Assembly: GCF_020723905.1 (NCBI RefSeq) | Contig: NZ_DYHZ01000006.1 | Span: forward strand, 62,001-126,000 | DNA from: Anaerolinea thermophila | GTDB lineage: Bacteria > Chloroflexota > Anaerolineae > Anaerolineales > Anaerolineaceae | Direction: 5' to 3' | DNA: 64,000 bases | Program-made: the position numbers and the translations under genes | Part shown: positions 20,561 to 31,397 of the stretch, in pieces | How positions within the stretch are numbered: position 1 is the first letter of the stretch | How the letters are laid out: each line of letters opens with the position of its first letter | The notes under the pieces: generated by a model | Told to the model about the DNA's origin: nothing | What the model saw: the letters and a program-made list of their open reading frames with translations, nothing else | Databases searched by the model: none

Positions 20561-21102
20561 AACTCGGGTTTACCGGCAGGACGCTCAATTTCTTCAATGG
20601 CTTCAAATGGCGTCACCCCACCAAAACTGACTCTTAGAATGCCTAAAAGGTAGCGATCCATGGTGCGCACGGCGGGGTAAATGGCGTTGCGAATATAGCC
20701 AGCCGTAAGTTCTTCTTCCATGAAATTCAAACTGCTTTTATAGCGTACCTCTCCATCGGCAAAATCCATTTCAAAGTTTCCAATACGCATTCCGTAATTT
20801 GCGCGGGTAATAAATTCTGCGACAGAGGGTCTTACCGCTTCTGGAACCCGAACTGGAGCAACGGCATAAAACAGTAATTCTTCCACATCCGGGACAATGG
20901 TGATAAAACAGCGCAAATCTCCATTTTCTCCCGTGTAGCCCATGGTGAAGGAGAATTTTCCTTCAATCCGACGAGGATGCCAGCCATCTTCCTCTAGAAA
21001 ATCCTGTAGCGTTTCGAAGGCTCTCAGCACATTGGGCGAAATGGGATTCTCTTCGGATGACTCTCCTGACCCTTGATAAGACACATTCCCTCCTTCAGGC
21101 AA
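20557..21102 (-). CDS. YbjN domain-containing protein
   Basis: EDGWHPRRIEGKFSFTMGYTGENGDLRCFITI...; ATG/stop overlap with downstream helicase-like gene. Confidence 0.65.
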   Translation of the reverse strand: MPEGGNVSYQGSGESSEENPISPNVLRAFETLQDFLEEDGWHPRRIEGKFSFTMGYTGENGDLRCFITIVPDVEELLFYAVAPVRVPEAVRPSVAEFITRANYGMRIGNFEMDFADGEVRYKSSLNFMEEELTAGYIRNAIYPAVRTMDRYLLGILRVSFGGVTPFEAIEEIERPAGKPEL

Positions 21103-21108
21103 TCTGCT

Positions 21109-22380
21109 CTAGTTTTGGGTGATGTACTGGATGGCGTACTCTGCATCCGCATACCCCGGGTGCTCTCCCAGGGCTTTTAAGAACATTTTATAGGCTTCTT
21201 CCCGTTTTCCCAAGCGATACAGCCCCCAACCTCGCCATAACATGGCTTCTTCCGAATTAGGAGTAATTTTCAAAGCATATTCGGTCAAAGTCATTAATTC
21301 GTCCAGACGAAAGTCGTGAAAATAAGCCATAAATGGACCAAACTGATAACGCAACATGCGTTGGGGCAAACCAATTTTGCGTGCCTGATCATATGCCTGA
21401 GCGGCTTCATGGTACCGGTCAAAGTAAACCAGATTCGTCCCTAGATTGAACCAGGCAAACGCATTGGATGGATCCTGACGGGTTTCACGCTCTGCCTGTT
21501 TCAGCGCGTTCATCCGGTTTTTATCCAGATCCCAATCCTCACCCAAAATTTCTTTGACCGTTTCCTCCTGCTCAGGATAATACAGCACAATATAGACGCG
21601 ATTAAAGGCTTGCCAGTTTTTATCCAGATCAGCGTACGCAACTTTTATATTAGGGCTGACAAAAGAATCTTGCGCAATAAAAATTTGTTGTTGATCATCA
21701 TAACCCGTCAATAACAGGTAATGTCCAGCCCAGCGATCATCATTGGGCCAGTAACTCTCCTCCATCATGAAGGTCTCTTCTATCATCACGGGAATGCCCG
21801 CAGCAATGAACTGGCGGAGACGATCAATACTCCCTCCTACACGGTATTGAAGCCGTAACCAGCCTACATTGTGAAGGGTATAAAGAGCCAGTTCCTCCAC
21901 ATTCACATTGCGGTCATCCCGCATGGGTTTCACTTCGCTGGCAATGTCTGCCTGAGTCCCTTTCCAACCAAAGAACTTCAAAGCCATTGCCAGAGTAGCA
22001 GGACCACAATTGTTAATATCCTGCTTCTCATATTCAGGCTCTGGCAAGAGAACCTGTGGAGGAATCGGTGTTGGGGTCGGGGTGATGGTTGGAGATGGCG
22101 TAAGAGAAACCGTTGAAGGAGTTACGAATGCCTGAGACCCCATAGAGGGTGTGGAAGTCCATTGAGGGGTAGCAGTCGGATTCGAAGCAGCCTGGACAAT
22201 CCGAGGAGTGGGAAGAGGTTTGACCGGATTAATGACCCCCCGCACATAGGCACGGGCAAAATCAAAACGCCAGCCATAACGTACACGAACTCCTGGCAAA
22301 TTCCATACAACAACCCCAAGGATGATCACACCAATAAAGATGGATAACCCAATAAAAAGGCTTCTCTGTTTAATGCTCAT
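21109..22380 (-). CDS. C39 family peptidase with TM anchor, Thr/Pro-rich linker and TPRs
   Basis: MSIKQRSLFIGLSIFIGVIILGVVVW TM; TPSPTITPTPTPIPP linker; NNCGPATLAMAL ... GHYLLLTGYDD; TPR C-terminus; start 22380 preferred. Confidence 0.8.
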   Translation of the reverse strand: MSIKQRSLFIGLSIFIGVIILGVVVWNLPGVRVRYGWRFDFARAYVRGVINPVKPLPTPRIVQAASNPTATPQWTSTPSMGSQAFVTPSTVSLTPSPTITPTPTPIPPQVLLPEPEYEKQDINNCGPATLAMALKFFGWKGTQADIASEVKPMRDDRNVNVEELALYTLHNVGWLRLQYRVGGSIDRLRQFIAAGIPVMIEETFMMEESYWPNDDRWAGHYLLLTGYDDQQQIFIAQDSFVSPNIKVAYADLDKNWQAFNRVYIVLYYPEQEETVKEILGEDWDLDKNRMNALKQAERETRQDPSNAFAWFNLGTNLVYFDRYHEAAQAYDQARKIGLPQRMLRYQFGPFMAYFHDFRLDELMTLTEYALKITPNSEEAMLWRGWGLYRLGKREEAYKMFLKALGEHPGYADAEYAIQYITQN

Positions 22381-22449
22381 GGGGCAAATTGTACCAGACT
22401 TCTCCTTATAGGTTTTCAAACCTTTTCGTGATAAAATGCTGTCAGACAT

Positions 22450-23436
22450 ATGCTCACCGATCCCCTTGGCAGAACCATCAGGTACCTGCGTATTTCGGTT
22501 ACAGACCGATGCAATCTGCGTTGTGTGTACTGTATGCCTCCTCAGGGCATTCCGCTGTCATCACATGACACTATCATGCGCTATGAGGAAATCCTTGAAG
22601 TCGTCAAAGTTGCCGCTGAGCAAGGCATCACTGCTATCCGTCTTACAGGCGGAGAACCACTGGCACGAATGGGAATCACCGAACTGGTTCGGATGATCGC
22701 CAGTGTTCCCGGCATTCACGATATCAGCATGACCACCAATGGACTCCTGCTGGAACGATTTGCTCAAGAACTCAAAGAAGCCGGTTTAAAGCGTATTAAT
22801 ATCAGTCTGGATACCTTAAAACCGGATCGATTCAGCCGCATCACCCGCGGGGGCTCATTTGAGCAGGTCTGGCGAGGAATTTTAGCCGCTGAAAAGGCCG
22901 GGCTAAACCCCATCAAATTAAATACCGTCGTCATGCGCGGGGTAAACGATGACGAACTGAGTGATCTTGCCAGCCTGACACTGGAACATCCATGGCATGT
23001 GCGTTTCATTGAGATGATGCCTGTAAACAACCAGGAAGCATGGGATGATGGCTTCCCACCCATCAATCAGATTTTTGTTGCCCTGTCGGAAATTAAACAA
23101 CGGCTTGCTGTGCTGAACCTAAAACCTGTTCAGGAGAAATCGGGCAATGGCCCGGCACGGGTATTTTCCATTGAAGGGGGGCAGGGCAAAATTGGTTTCA
23201 TCTCCCCCATCAGTGAGCATTTTTGCGGAGAATGCAACCGGCTACGCCTGACCGCCGATGGCAACCTGCGTCCATGTCTGCTGAGCGATTTGGAGATACC
23301 CCTGTTGCCCGCTCTGCGGAAAGGAGAAGACATTCTCCCTTTGCTTCAGCAAGCGGTTCAATTAAAACCCGAGGGACACACTCTCCAACAAAATCAACGT
23401 ACTTTTACCCGCTGTATGATACAGATTGGCGGATAA
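22450..23436 (+). CDS. moaA: GTP 3',8-cyclase MoaA
   Basis: RISVTDRCNLRCVYCMPPQG radical-SAM motif; LTGGEPLAR; CGECNRLRLTADGNLRPCL. Confidence 0.95.
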   Translation: MLTDPLGRTIRYLRISVTDRCNLRCVYCMPPQGIPLSSHDTIMRYEEILEVVKVAAEQGITAIRLTGGEPLARMGITELVRMIASVPGIHDISMTTNGLLLERFAQELKEAGLKRINISLDTLKPDRFSRITRGGSFEQVWRGILAAEKAGLNPIKLNTVVMRGVNDDELSDLASLTLEHPWHVRFIEMMPVNNQEAWDDGFPPINQIFVALSEIKQRLAVLNLKPVQEKSGNGPARVFSIEGGQGKIGFISPISEHFCGECNRLRLTADGNLRPCLLSDLEIPLLPALRKGEDILPLLQQAVQLKPEGHTLQQNQRTFTRCMIQIGG

Positions 23437-23460
23437 AGCGCTAATCAGAGTTTCCCGTGC

Positions 23461-23494
23461 AAAAATAAACCGCTCTTTCGAGCGGTTATTTTTA
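23461..23494. terminator. Bidirectional intrinsic terminator between moaA and upp
   Basis: AAAAATAAACCGCTC-TTTC-GAGCGGTTATTTTT. Confidence 0.8.
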
Positions 23495-24121
23495 TCCAGT
23501 GCCAAACTGGCGATCGCCTGCGTCCCCTAATCCAGGGACGATATACCCTTTTTCGTTCAAATGATCATCAATTGCCGCAAGGTGAATGGGAACATCAGGG
23601 TGATGTTTCTCCATCAAAGCAATTCCTTCAGGAGCGCCTATCAAGCCAACAAATTTGATTTTCTTCACCCCCCAGGTTTTCAAAATATCTGCAGTTGCCA
23701 CTGCCGATCCACCGGTTGCCAGCATGGGATCCAGAATCAGGCATACCTGAACGCGGGGCTCCACGGGGAGTTTGTTGTAGTACTGGACAGGTTTCAACGT
23801 CTTCTCATCCCGATACACTCCAATATGCCAGACTTCTGAAGAAGGCATGAGTTCCCAAACGCCTTCTACCATACCCAGTCCCGCCCTCAGAATAGGCACC
23901 AGCCCAATTTTTTCTTTGAGTTCACGACAATGGGCAATCGCCAGAGGCGTCTGAACGTCTACCGGCATCGTTGCCAGATCACTGGTTGCTTCATAAGTTA
24001 AGAGTGCTGCCAGTTCCCGGACCAGTTGGCGAAACTTTTTGGGTTCAGTATTGACATTTCTCAGAATGGAAAGTTTGTGCTGGACCAGAGGATGGTTGGA
24101 GATAATTACGGTCATTTCCAC
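23492..24121 (-). CDS. upp: Uracil phosphoribosyltransferase
   Basis: [51 protein letters not shown]. Confidence 0.96.
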   Translation of the reverse strand: MEMTVIISNHPLVQHKLSILRNVNTEPKKFRQLVRELAALLTYEATSDLATMPVDVQTPLAIAHCRELKEKIGLVPILRAGLGMVEGVWELMPSSEVWHIGVYRDEKTLKPVQYYNKLPVEPRVQVCLILDPMLATGGSAVATADILKTWGVKKIKFVGLIGAPEGIALMEKHHPDVPIHLAAIDDHLNEKGYIVPGLGDAGDRQFGTG

Positions 24122-24236
24122 CTCCCGGAATTTTTCCCATTATAACGTGAATTGGCAATGACAGGAAAAAGTTATTCATTTCCAGAGAGAAAGAGATGCC
24201 GAGATACCATTTGTAAGGATTGGTATAATAGAACCC

Positions 24237-25265
24237 ATGAGCGATACCAGCCAGCGATTTATTTCTCCCAATCCCATGCCAGATGAACCGGTAGATCCAG
24301 CCTTAAGACCGGTCAGGCTGCAGGATTTCATTGGACAAGACCAGATTCGGGAAAACCTTTCCATCCTCATCACCGCCGCCCGTCAAAGGAATGAACCGCT
24401 GGAGCATGTGCTTTTTTACGGTCCTCCCGGTTTGGGGAAAACCACCCTCGCCCACGTTCTCGCTAATGAGATGGGGGTGAACATTAAAATCACGGCTGGG
24501 CCCGCCATTGAAAAAGCGGGAGATTTAGCCGCCATTTTAACCAACCTGAAAGGGGGTGACATTTTATTTATTGACGAGATTCATCGCCTTGGAAAAGCCA
24601 TTGAAGAGGTGCTTTATCCGGCAATGGAAGACTTTGCGCTGGACATCATGATTGGAAAAGGCCCTGCCGCTCGTTCCATCCGGTTGAAACTGCCACGGTT
24701 TACGGTGATTGGTGCGACAACCCGACTTGCTCTCATCTCCGCACCACTGCGAGCCCGATTTGGAGCCGTGTATCGGCTGGATTACTACGATGTGAATGCC
24801 ATTGAAGCCATCCTTCAGCGGGCAGCCGGACGATTACAAATGAGCGTGGAGCCAGAGGGGTTTCGCGAAATTGCCCGCCGTGCTCGCGGCACTCCGCGAG
24901 TAGCCCTGAGATTGCTGCGCCGGGTCCGCGATTTTGCTCAGGTGCGCCATCAGGGTCTGGTTACCCAAGCCATTGCCGCTGAAGCATTGAACCTTTTAAA
25001 CGTCGATCCACTGGGGTTGGATGATGTGGATCGGCGGGTTCTTTCCACCATTATCCTGAAGTACAACGGCGGTCCTGTTGGATTAAATACCATTGCCGCT
25101 TCTATTGGCGAGGAACCTGATACCATTATGGATGTGGTAGAGCCGTATCTTTTACAGTTAGGGTTCCTGGACCGTACTCCTCAGGGCAGAGTAGCCACAC
25201 AACGCGCCTATGAGCACCTTTCAATTCCTTATTCTCAATCCCCCAATCAACCGGAGTTATTTTGA
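24237..25265 (+). CDS. ruvB: Holliday junction branch migration helicase RuvB
   Basis: [58 protein letters not shown]. Confidence 0.97.
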   Translation: MSDTSQRFISPNPMPDEPVDPALRPVRLQDFIGQDQIRENLSILITAARQRNEPLEHVLFYGPPGLGKTTLAHVLANEMGVNIKITAGPAIEKAGDLAAILTNLKGGDILFIDEIHRLGKAIEEVLYPAMEDFALDIMIGKGPAARSIRLKLPRFTVIGATTRLALISAPLRARFGAVYRLDYYDVNAIEAILQRAAGRLQMSVEPEGFREIARRARGTPRVALRLLRRVRDFAQVRHQGLVTQAIAAEALNLLNVDPLGLDDVDRRVLSTIILKYNGGPVGLNTIAASIGEEPDTIMDVVEPYLLQLGFLDRTPQGRVATQRAYEHLSIPYSQSPNQPELF

Positions 25266-26281
25266 GAACCTCAGACTTTGACTACGAACTTCCTCCTGAA
25301 CGCATTGCTCAACATCCAGTTGAGCCTCGTCACGCCTCTCGTTTACTGGTTTTAAACCGCGCAGAGGATTCCATCGAACACACCATTTTCTGGAACATCA
25401 CCGAATACCTCCGCCCCGGTGATATTCTGGTGGTCAATCAAACCCGGGTGATTCCGGCACGGATTTACGCTCAAAAAGAAACGGGCGGAAAACTGGAAAT
25501 TTTGCTGTTGCGACGGGTAGATGAATGCACCTGGGAAGTGTTAATCGGAGGGAAACGCCCCCGCAAGGGTAAATCTTTTATTATCAACGAACAGTTAAGG
25601 GGAACCATCATCGAAGAACTGGAGGAGTCCCGCCGACTGGTGCAGTTCAATCAACCTGTAGAGCCCCACATTGAGAAAATCGGACAGATGCCTTTGCCCC
25701 CGTACATCCATGAGCCGCTGAAAGACCCGGAACGCTATCAAACGGTATTTGCCCGTCAGCCCGGATCTGCCGCCGCTCCCACCGCTGGATTACATTTCAC
25801 TCCAGAATTGATGGAGCGCATCATCCAGATGGGCGTACACATTGCTGAAGTCACTTTACATGTAGGATTGGACACCTTCATGCCCGTTCATGAAGAGAAT
25901 CCCACGGAGCACAAAATCCACACCGAGTGGTGTGAACTGACCAGAGAAACAGCGCAGAAAATCAACGCTGCAAAAAAAGAAGGAGGCAGAATTATTGCCG
26001 TGGGAACGACCAGCGTTCGCACGCTCGAAACTGCGGCAAAATTTGCTGGAGCAGGCGAATGGGTTGGTGCGGTATCGGGAGCCACGAATCTATACATTCT
26101 ACCCGGCTACACCTTCCGGGCTGTAGATGCCATGGTGACCAATTTCCACCTGCCTCGTTCGACCCTCATTATGCTGGTGAGCGCTTTTGCCGGCAGGGAA
26201 CGGATCCTGAACGCTTATAAAGTGGCAATCGAACAAGGGTATCGCTTTTATTCTTTTGGGGATGCCATGCTGATTTTATAG
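25262..26281 (+). CDS. queA: S-adenosylmethionine:tRNA ribosyltransferase-isomerase
   Basis: [58 protein letters not shown]. Confidence 0.96.
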   Translation: MRTSDFDYELPPERIAQHPVEPRHASRLLVLNRAEDSIEHTIFWNITEYLRPGDILVVNQTRVIPARIYAQKETGGKLEILLLRRVDECTWEVLIGGKRPRKGKSFIINEQLRGTIIEELEESRRLVQFNQPVEPHIEKIGQMPLPPYIHEPLKDPERYQTVFARQPGSAAAPTAGLHFTPELMERIIQMGVHIAEVTLHVGLDTFMPVHEENPTEHKIHTEWCELTRETAQKINAAKKEGGRIIAVGTTSVRTLETAAKFAGAGEWVGAVSGATNLYILPGYTFRAVDAMVTNFHLPRSTLIMLVSAFAGRERILNAYKVAIEQGYRFYSFGDAMLIL

Positions 26282-26299
26282 ATATTGTTGTTAGAAACC

Positions 26300-26992
26300 A
26301 TGACACCTGAAACCGCTCTACAGGAACTCAATCAAACGCTCATTCAATGCAGACGTTGTGAGCGGCTGACGACCTGGCGAGAGTCCATTGCGCAAACCCG
26401 CAAAAGGGCTTACCAGAACGAAACTTACTGGGGAAAACCTGTACCGGGTTTTGGCGACCCTCATGCTGAGGTGATGATTGTCGGGCTTGCACCGGGAGCA
26501 CATGGATCCAACCGCACAGGCAGGATGTTTACCGGCGATTCTTCTGGACACTTTCTCTACGCAGCCCTGTACCGGGCTGGTTTTGCCAGCCAGCCTCACT
26601 CTCTGTCCATAACGGATGGATTATCCCTCCGTAGCGTTTATATCACTGCGATTTGCCGGTGCGCCCCGCCCAATAATAAACCCACCCCTCAGGAAATTCA
26701 AAACTGCCGTCCTTATCTGGAACAGGAAATTGAGTTATTCCCTCACCTGAAAGGATTTGTGGCGCTGGGAAATTATGCCTTTCAATGGCTTGTTCAATGG
26801 TACCGTCAGCATGGAGAAAACGGCACTCGCGAATGGGTATTTGCCCATAATGCCTTTTATCCATCCCAAAACGGACTTCCCTGGTTGCTTGCTTCCTATC
26901 ATCCCAGTCGGCAAAACACCCAAACCGGAAGATTAACCCAGCAGATGTTTGATGCAATCTGGCAACGGGTCAATGCTCTGCTCGGAGGATAA
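26300..26992 (+). CDS. Uracil-DNA glycosylase, family 5 (UDGb)-like
   Basis: CRRCERL...KPVPGFGDPHAEVMIVGLAPGAHGSNRTGRMFTGDSSG; ATG at 26300. Confidence 0.85.
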   Translation: MTPETALQELNQTLIQCRRCERLTTWRESIAQTRKRAYQNETYWGKPVPGFGDPHAEVMIVGLAPGAHGSNRTGRMFTGDSSGHFLYAALYRAGFASQPHSLSITDGLSLRSVYITAICRCAPPNNKPTPQEIQNCRPYLEQEIELFPHLKGFVALGNYAFQWLVQWYRQHGENGTREWVFAHNAFYPSQNGLPWLLASYHPSRQNTQTGRLTQQMFDAIWQRVNALLGG

Positions 26993-26997
26993 AATCC

Positions 26998-28176
26998 ATG
27001 CCTTTCTCTTACCTCTCCCATCTTGAATGCAGTGAATGCGGTCAGTCTTTTTCATCTCTGGAGCCACAAACCATTTGTCCAACCTGTCAAGCCCCTTTAT
27101 TTGCCAGATACGACCTGAAATCTCTCTCCGCAAAGGTATCTCCTAAAGAGATGGAGAAAATTGATGGGATGTGGTGCTGGCATGTGGTTTTGCCCGTGCT
27201 AAACCCTGAACATGTGGTTACCTTAGGTGAAGGGGGAACACCGATTCTCAAACTTCCGCAACTGGCACCAAGATATTCCCTCAAAGCCCTGTTCTTGAAA
27301 GACGAGGGTTTAAACCCTACGGCTTCGTTTAAAGCCAGAGGTCTGTCTGCGGCGGTTTCCAAAGCCAGAGAGTTCGGAATTCAGCGGTTGATGATTCCAA
27401 CTGCCGGAAATGCAGGAGGAGCCCTGGCGGCTTATGCCAGCCGGGCAGGGATGAGCGCATGGATCGCCATGCCCGAAGACACTCCTCAAGCCAATATCCA
27501 GGAAGCAGAAATCACCGGTGCTAAAATCAGTCTGGTACCGGGACTCATCAGCGATGCAGCAAAATTCTTACAATCTCATTCCTCGCATGAGGGATGGTTC
27601 GACGTATCTACCTTCAAAGAGCCATATCGGCTGGAAGGAAAGAAAACCATGGGGTATGAGATTGCCCGTCACTTTGATTGGGAATTTCCAGAGGTCATCC
27701 TCTATCCTACCGGCGGCGGTACGGGACTGGTTGGAATCTGGAAAGCCTATGAGGAACTGCTCGAATTGGGCTGGCTGAAGAACGATCATCCCCCACGCAT
27801 CTATGCGGTACAATCCGAGGGATGCGCCCCTGTAGTGAGAGCCTTTCAGAATGGAGAGTCTGATGTAAGGTTCTGGGAAAATGCCCACACACATGCCTCG
27901 GGTTTACGTGTACCGCGTCCATTTGCCGGCAAAGCCATTCTGCGTACCCTGAAAAACAGTCATGGTGGAGCCATCGCTGTCAGCGAAGAGGCAATCCGGA
28001 AGGCTCAAAAAGACCTTGCCCAATGCGAAGGAATCTTTACAGCCCCTGAAGGGGCGGCAACCCTTGCCGGACTGGAAAAACTGTTAGAGCAGGGTGAAAT
28101 TGATCCTGAAGAGAGGGTTTTATTGCTGAATACCGGAAGCGGGTTAAAGTATCTTGACGTCCTTCAAAAAGGATGA
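26998..28176 (+). CDS. thrC: Threonine synthase
   Basis: LFLKDEGLNPTASFKARGLSAAVSKA PLP-binding region; N-terminal C-x2-C zinc ribbon. Confidence 0.9.
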   Translation: MPFSYLSHLECSECGQSFSSLEPQTICPTCQAPLFARYDLKSLSAKVSPKEMEKIDGMWCWHVVLPVLNPEHVVTLGEGGTPILKLPQLAPRYSLKALFLKDEGLNPTASFKARGLSAAVSKAREFGIQRLMIPTAGNAGGALAAYASRAGMSAWIAMPEDTPQANIQEAEITGAKISLVPGLISDAAKFLQSHSSHEGWFDVSTFKEPYRLEGKKTMGYEIARHFDWEFPEVILYPTGGGTGLVGIWKAYEELLELGWLKNDHPPRIYAVQSEGCAPVVRAFQNGESDVRFWENAHTHASGLRVPRPFAGKAILRTLKNSHGGAIAVSEEAIRKAQKDLAQCEGIFTAPEGAATLAGLEKLLEQGEIDPEERVLLLNTGSGLKYLDVLQKG

Positions 28177-28186
28177 TTGGACTCTT

Positions 28187-29158
28187 ATGAAACAGGCAAC
28201 TGCTATTGCGCACCCCAACATTGCTTTCATCAAATACTGGGGAAACCGAGATCCAAACCTGCGGATTCCGGAAAACGGCTCGATTTCCATGAATCTGGCA
28301 GACCTTTCTGTGAAAACGACAGTTTCCTTTGGAAATGAAGAGGAAGACTGTCTTATCCTGAACGGTACCCCTGCCGATGCCAGCGCTTTGCAACGAGTCA
28401 GCCGTTTTCTGGATCTGATTCGTGGTTTAGCGGGAATCCATGAGCGAGCACGGGTGATCAGCGAGAACGACTTCCCGACCGGTGCGGGAATTGCTTCAAG
28501 CGCAGCGGCGTTTGCCGCGCTTGCCCTTGCCGCCACCGCCGCGGTTGGATTACATCTTTCGGAAAAGGATTTATCCCGTCTTGCACGCAAAGGTTCAGGC
28601 TCTGCCTGCCGTTCCATACCAGGAGGATATGTAGAGTGGCTTCCCGGTGAAACCGATGAGGATTCCTATGCTGTGTCCATTGCTCCTCCAGAGCACTGGG
28701 CGCTGACAGACTGTATCGCCATCCTCTCCACGCATCATAAACCGGTAGGCTCAACTGAGGGACATGCCCTTGCCTCTACCAGCCCTCTTCAATCTGCCCG
28801 TGTGGCAGACACTCCTCGGCGGCTCAATGTTGTCCGACGCGCTATTCTGGAACGAGATTTCCCCGCCCTGGCAGAAATGATTGAACACGACAGCAATCTC
28901 ATGCATGCGGTGATGATGACTTCTACCCCACCGTTGTTCTACTGGGAACCGGTTTCATTGACCATCATGAAAGCCGTCCGGGAGTGGAGAGCCTCAGGGT
29001 TACCCTGCGGCTATACTCTGGATGCCGGACCCAATGTGCACGTTCTGTGTCCTTCGGAATTTGCCGGGGAAGTCACCAACCATCTGAAAGCCATTCCCGG
29101 CGTACAGACTGTCTTACTAGCCAGTGCAGGTGGTCCTGCACGGTTGGTTAAGGAATAA
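28187..29158 (+). CDS. Diphosphomevalonate/phosphomevalonate decarboxylase family (GHMP)
   Basis: ATAIAHPNIAFIKYWGNRDPNLRIPENGSISMNL; PTGAGIASSAAAFAAL; LDAGPNVHVL. Confidence 0.85.
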   Translation: MKQATAIAHPNIAFIKYWGNRDPNLRIPENGSISMNLADLSVKTTVSFGNEEEDCLILNGTPADASALQRVSRFLDLIRGLAGIHERARVISENDFPTGAGIASSAAAFAALALAATAAVGLHLSEKDLSRLARKGSGSACRSIPGGYVEWLPGETDEDSYAVSIAPPEHWALTDCIAILSTHHKPVGSTEGHALASTSPLQSARVADTPRRLNVVRRAILERDFPALAEMIEHDSNLMHAVMMTSTPPLFYWEPVSLTIMKAVREWRASGLPCGYTLDAGPNVHVLCPSEFAGEVTNHLKAIPGVQTVLLASAGGPARLVKE

Positions 29159-29260
29159 GGTTAAACCCACCCTTTTTTCAGAGGAAAACCATCTTATAAT
29201 TAAAGTAAAGATTGCCTTTGTCATTGGGCGTCTTACATTGAAAGTACAGGTACAAACGAT

Positions 29261-30355
29261 ATGGATGTGACAGGATTACTCAAAAATATCGGGCAAATAC
29301 TGGAATTTGTCCTGGCTCTGGGAATTTTGATTTTTCTTCACGAACTGGGGCACTTCATTTTTGCAAGGTTGTTTAAGATAGAGGTACTGGAGTTTGGCTT
29401 TGGTCTTCCTCCCCGAATGGTCAAACTGTTCACCTGGAAAGGAACAGAGGTCACCCTGAACTGGATACCCTTCGGCGCTTTCGTTCGTCCCAAAGGGGAG
29501 AACGATCCTTCCATTCCAGATGGAATGGCTGCTGCCAATCCCTGGAAACGGTTTTTCATTTTACTGGGCGGACCATTAATGAACTTTGTCACTGCCATTG
29601 CTATTTTCAGCCTCATGTATATCCTGACAGGTGCTCCGGAAACTCAAAAGGTGCAAATTATTGAGGTCAATTCCGGAAGCCCTGCAGAAATGGCAGGCAT
29701 GATGCCCGGTGATCTGGTCCTTTCAGTAGAAGGCAGGTCTATCGACTCTATGCAGGCTCTCTCTGAAGCCATCCGCGCCCATCTGGGAGAAGAAGTATCC
29801 ATTGTGGTTTCTCGAGAAGGACAAATTCTTACTCTGAAGGCTACTCCGCGCCAAAATCCTCCAGAAGGACAGGGTCCACTGGGAATTGTGATGGGAAATC
29901 CCATACGCACCATTTCGGTTCCTGAGGCGCTCCCCTATGCCTTGAGAGACACCGCTTCGCAGGCGCGAACGTTGATCTCCTTACCGGTTCTTATTCTGCG
30001 CGGTGAAGTGAGTGGTGAACAAACCCGTCTCATTGGACCGGTTGGTATGGAACGAGTGTACCGGGAAGTCCGTCAAATGGATGTTCAGAGCCAGCAGGAA
30101 AACCCCAATAATGTCCCTATAAGGACCTTAATCCTTCTGGCAAGCATTTCAATTGGGCTGGGGGTAGCAAATTTATTCCCCATTCCCGCACTGGACGGGG
30201 GACGAATTCTCTTCCTGTTACCCGAAATCTTCTTTAAGAAACGCATCCCCCCTGAACAGGAGAATCTTGTTAATCTCATTGGGTTCACCGCACTGATTCT
30301 GCTGATGATTTTTATCACCACGCAGGATATTGTGAACCCGATTCAATTGCCTTAG
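29261..30355 (+). CDS. rseP: M50 site-2 protease RseP-type with PDZ domain
   Basis: FLHELGHFIFARLFKIEVLEFGFGLPP; PDZ SPAEMAGMMPGDLVLSVEG; FPIPALDGGRILFL. Confidence 0.92.
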   Translation: MDVTGLLKNIGQILEFVLALGILIFLHELGHFIFARLFKIEVLEFGFGLPPRMVKLFTWKGTEVTLNWIPFGAFVRPKGENDPSIPDGMAAANPWKRFFILLGGPLMNFVTAIAIFSLMYILTGAPETQKVQIIEVNSGSPAEMAGMMPGDLVLSVEGRSIDSMQALSEAIRAHLGEEVSIVVSREGQILTLKATPRQNPPEGQGPLGIVMGNPIRTISVPEALPYALRDTASQARTLISLPVLILRGEVSGEQTRLIGPVGMERVYREVRQMDVQSQQENPNNVPIRTLILLASISIGLGVANLFPIPALDGGRILFLLPEIFFKKRIPPEQENLVNLIGFTALILLMIFITTQDIVNPIQLP

Positions 30356-30369
30356 ATAGGACTGCAAAC

Positions 30370-31392
30370 ATGGCAAGAAAACCCATACCTTTTGATCACG
30401 TCATTAAAGCCCTGCTGGATGACAGTACCCCCTTTTCGCCTACGTATCTTCACCGCTTCAGCGATCTGGAAGAAGACGAACTGGACGCCCTCCAGCAGAT
30501 CTGGCATCAGATTCAACCCACACGAAGATTAGCCCTGCTGAGCGATTTGGAAGAAAATTCTGATGTAGATACCCTGGTATTCTTTGACAATGTTGCCCGC
30601 ATTGCATTGAACGACGAACATGGCGCGATTAGAGCCCAAGCCATTCGTCTGCTCTGGGCAAGCGACGATGAAAACCTGATTCCGTTGTATTTAAATTTTC
30701 TGAGCGACCCCGATGCTGAAGTAAGAGCAGAAGCAGCCGGCGCGCTGGGAAATTTCGTTTATCTTGGAGAACTTGAAGAATTGCCGGAAAATACCCTGCA
30801 TCAGATTGAGGATCGTTTGATTGACCTGGTTCGAGGAAAAGACGAAACCCTGGTACGCCGCCGGGCTCTGGAAGCACTGGGTTTTTCCAGCCGGAAAGAA
30901 ATTCCCGCGCTGGTAAGAGAAGCCTACCAGACAAACGATCCCGACTGGGTAGCCAGCGCGTTACTGGCAATGGGACGGTCGTATGATAAAGCGTACGAAC
31001 CGGAAGTCAAAAGGATGCTGAAACACCCCAAAGCCAATGTCCAGTTGGAAGCCATTCGTGCCGCCGGGGAACTGGAACTCGAATCAGCCCGACGCACCTT
31101 ACTGGATCTGTTAGAAGAGGAAGCCCAGGATTCCGAAATTCGTTACGCTGTGATCTGGGCGCTTTCACAAATTGGTGGAGAACAGGTGCGTGAGACTCTG
31201 GAAAAAATTGCCGACGAAACGGAAGATGACGAAGAACTGGAAATCGTTGAACAGGCGCTGGATAATCTTCAATTGAATGAAGAAATCCCCATGATGATGT
31301 TTGACTTTGACATTGAAGACGAAGAAGAACTCAAGAAATTCGGAAGGCAGGTAGATCTTTCCAAACCAGAAGAGGATGACGAGGAAGATTAA
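30370..31392 (+). CDS. HEAT-repeat protein with acidic C-terminus
   Basis: Repeated HEAT helices (DPDAEVRAEAAGALGNF, KANVQLEAIRAAGELE); EEDDEED tail. Confidence 0.85.
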   Translation: MARKPIPFDHVIKALLDDSTPFSPTYLHRFSDLEEDELDALQQIWHQIQPTRRLALLSDLEENSDVDTLVFFDNVARIALNDEHGAIRAQAIRLLWASDDENLIPLYLNFLSDPDAEVRAEAAGALGNFVYLGELEELPENTLHQIEDRLIDLVRGKDETLVRRRALEALGFSSRKEIPALVREAYQTNDPDWVASALLAMGRSYDKAYEPEVKRMLKHPKANVQLEAIRAAGELELESARRTLLDLLEEEAQDSEIRYAVIWALSQIGGEQVRETLEKIADETEDDEELEIVEQALDNLQLNEEIPMMMFDFDIEDEEELKKFGRQVDLSKPEEDDEED

Positions 31393-31397
31393 GGGGG

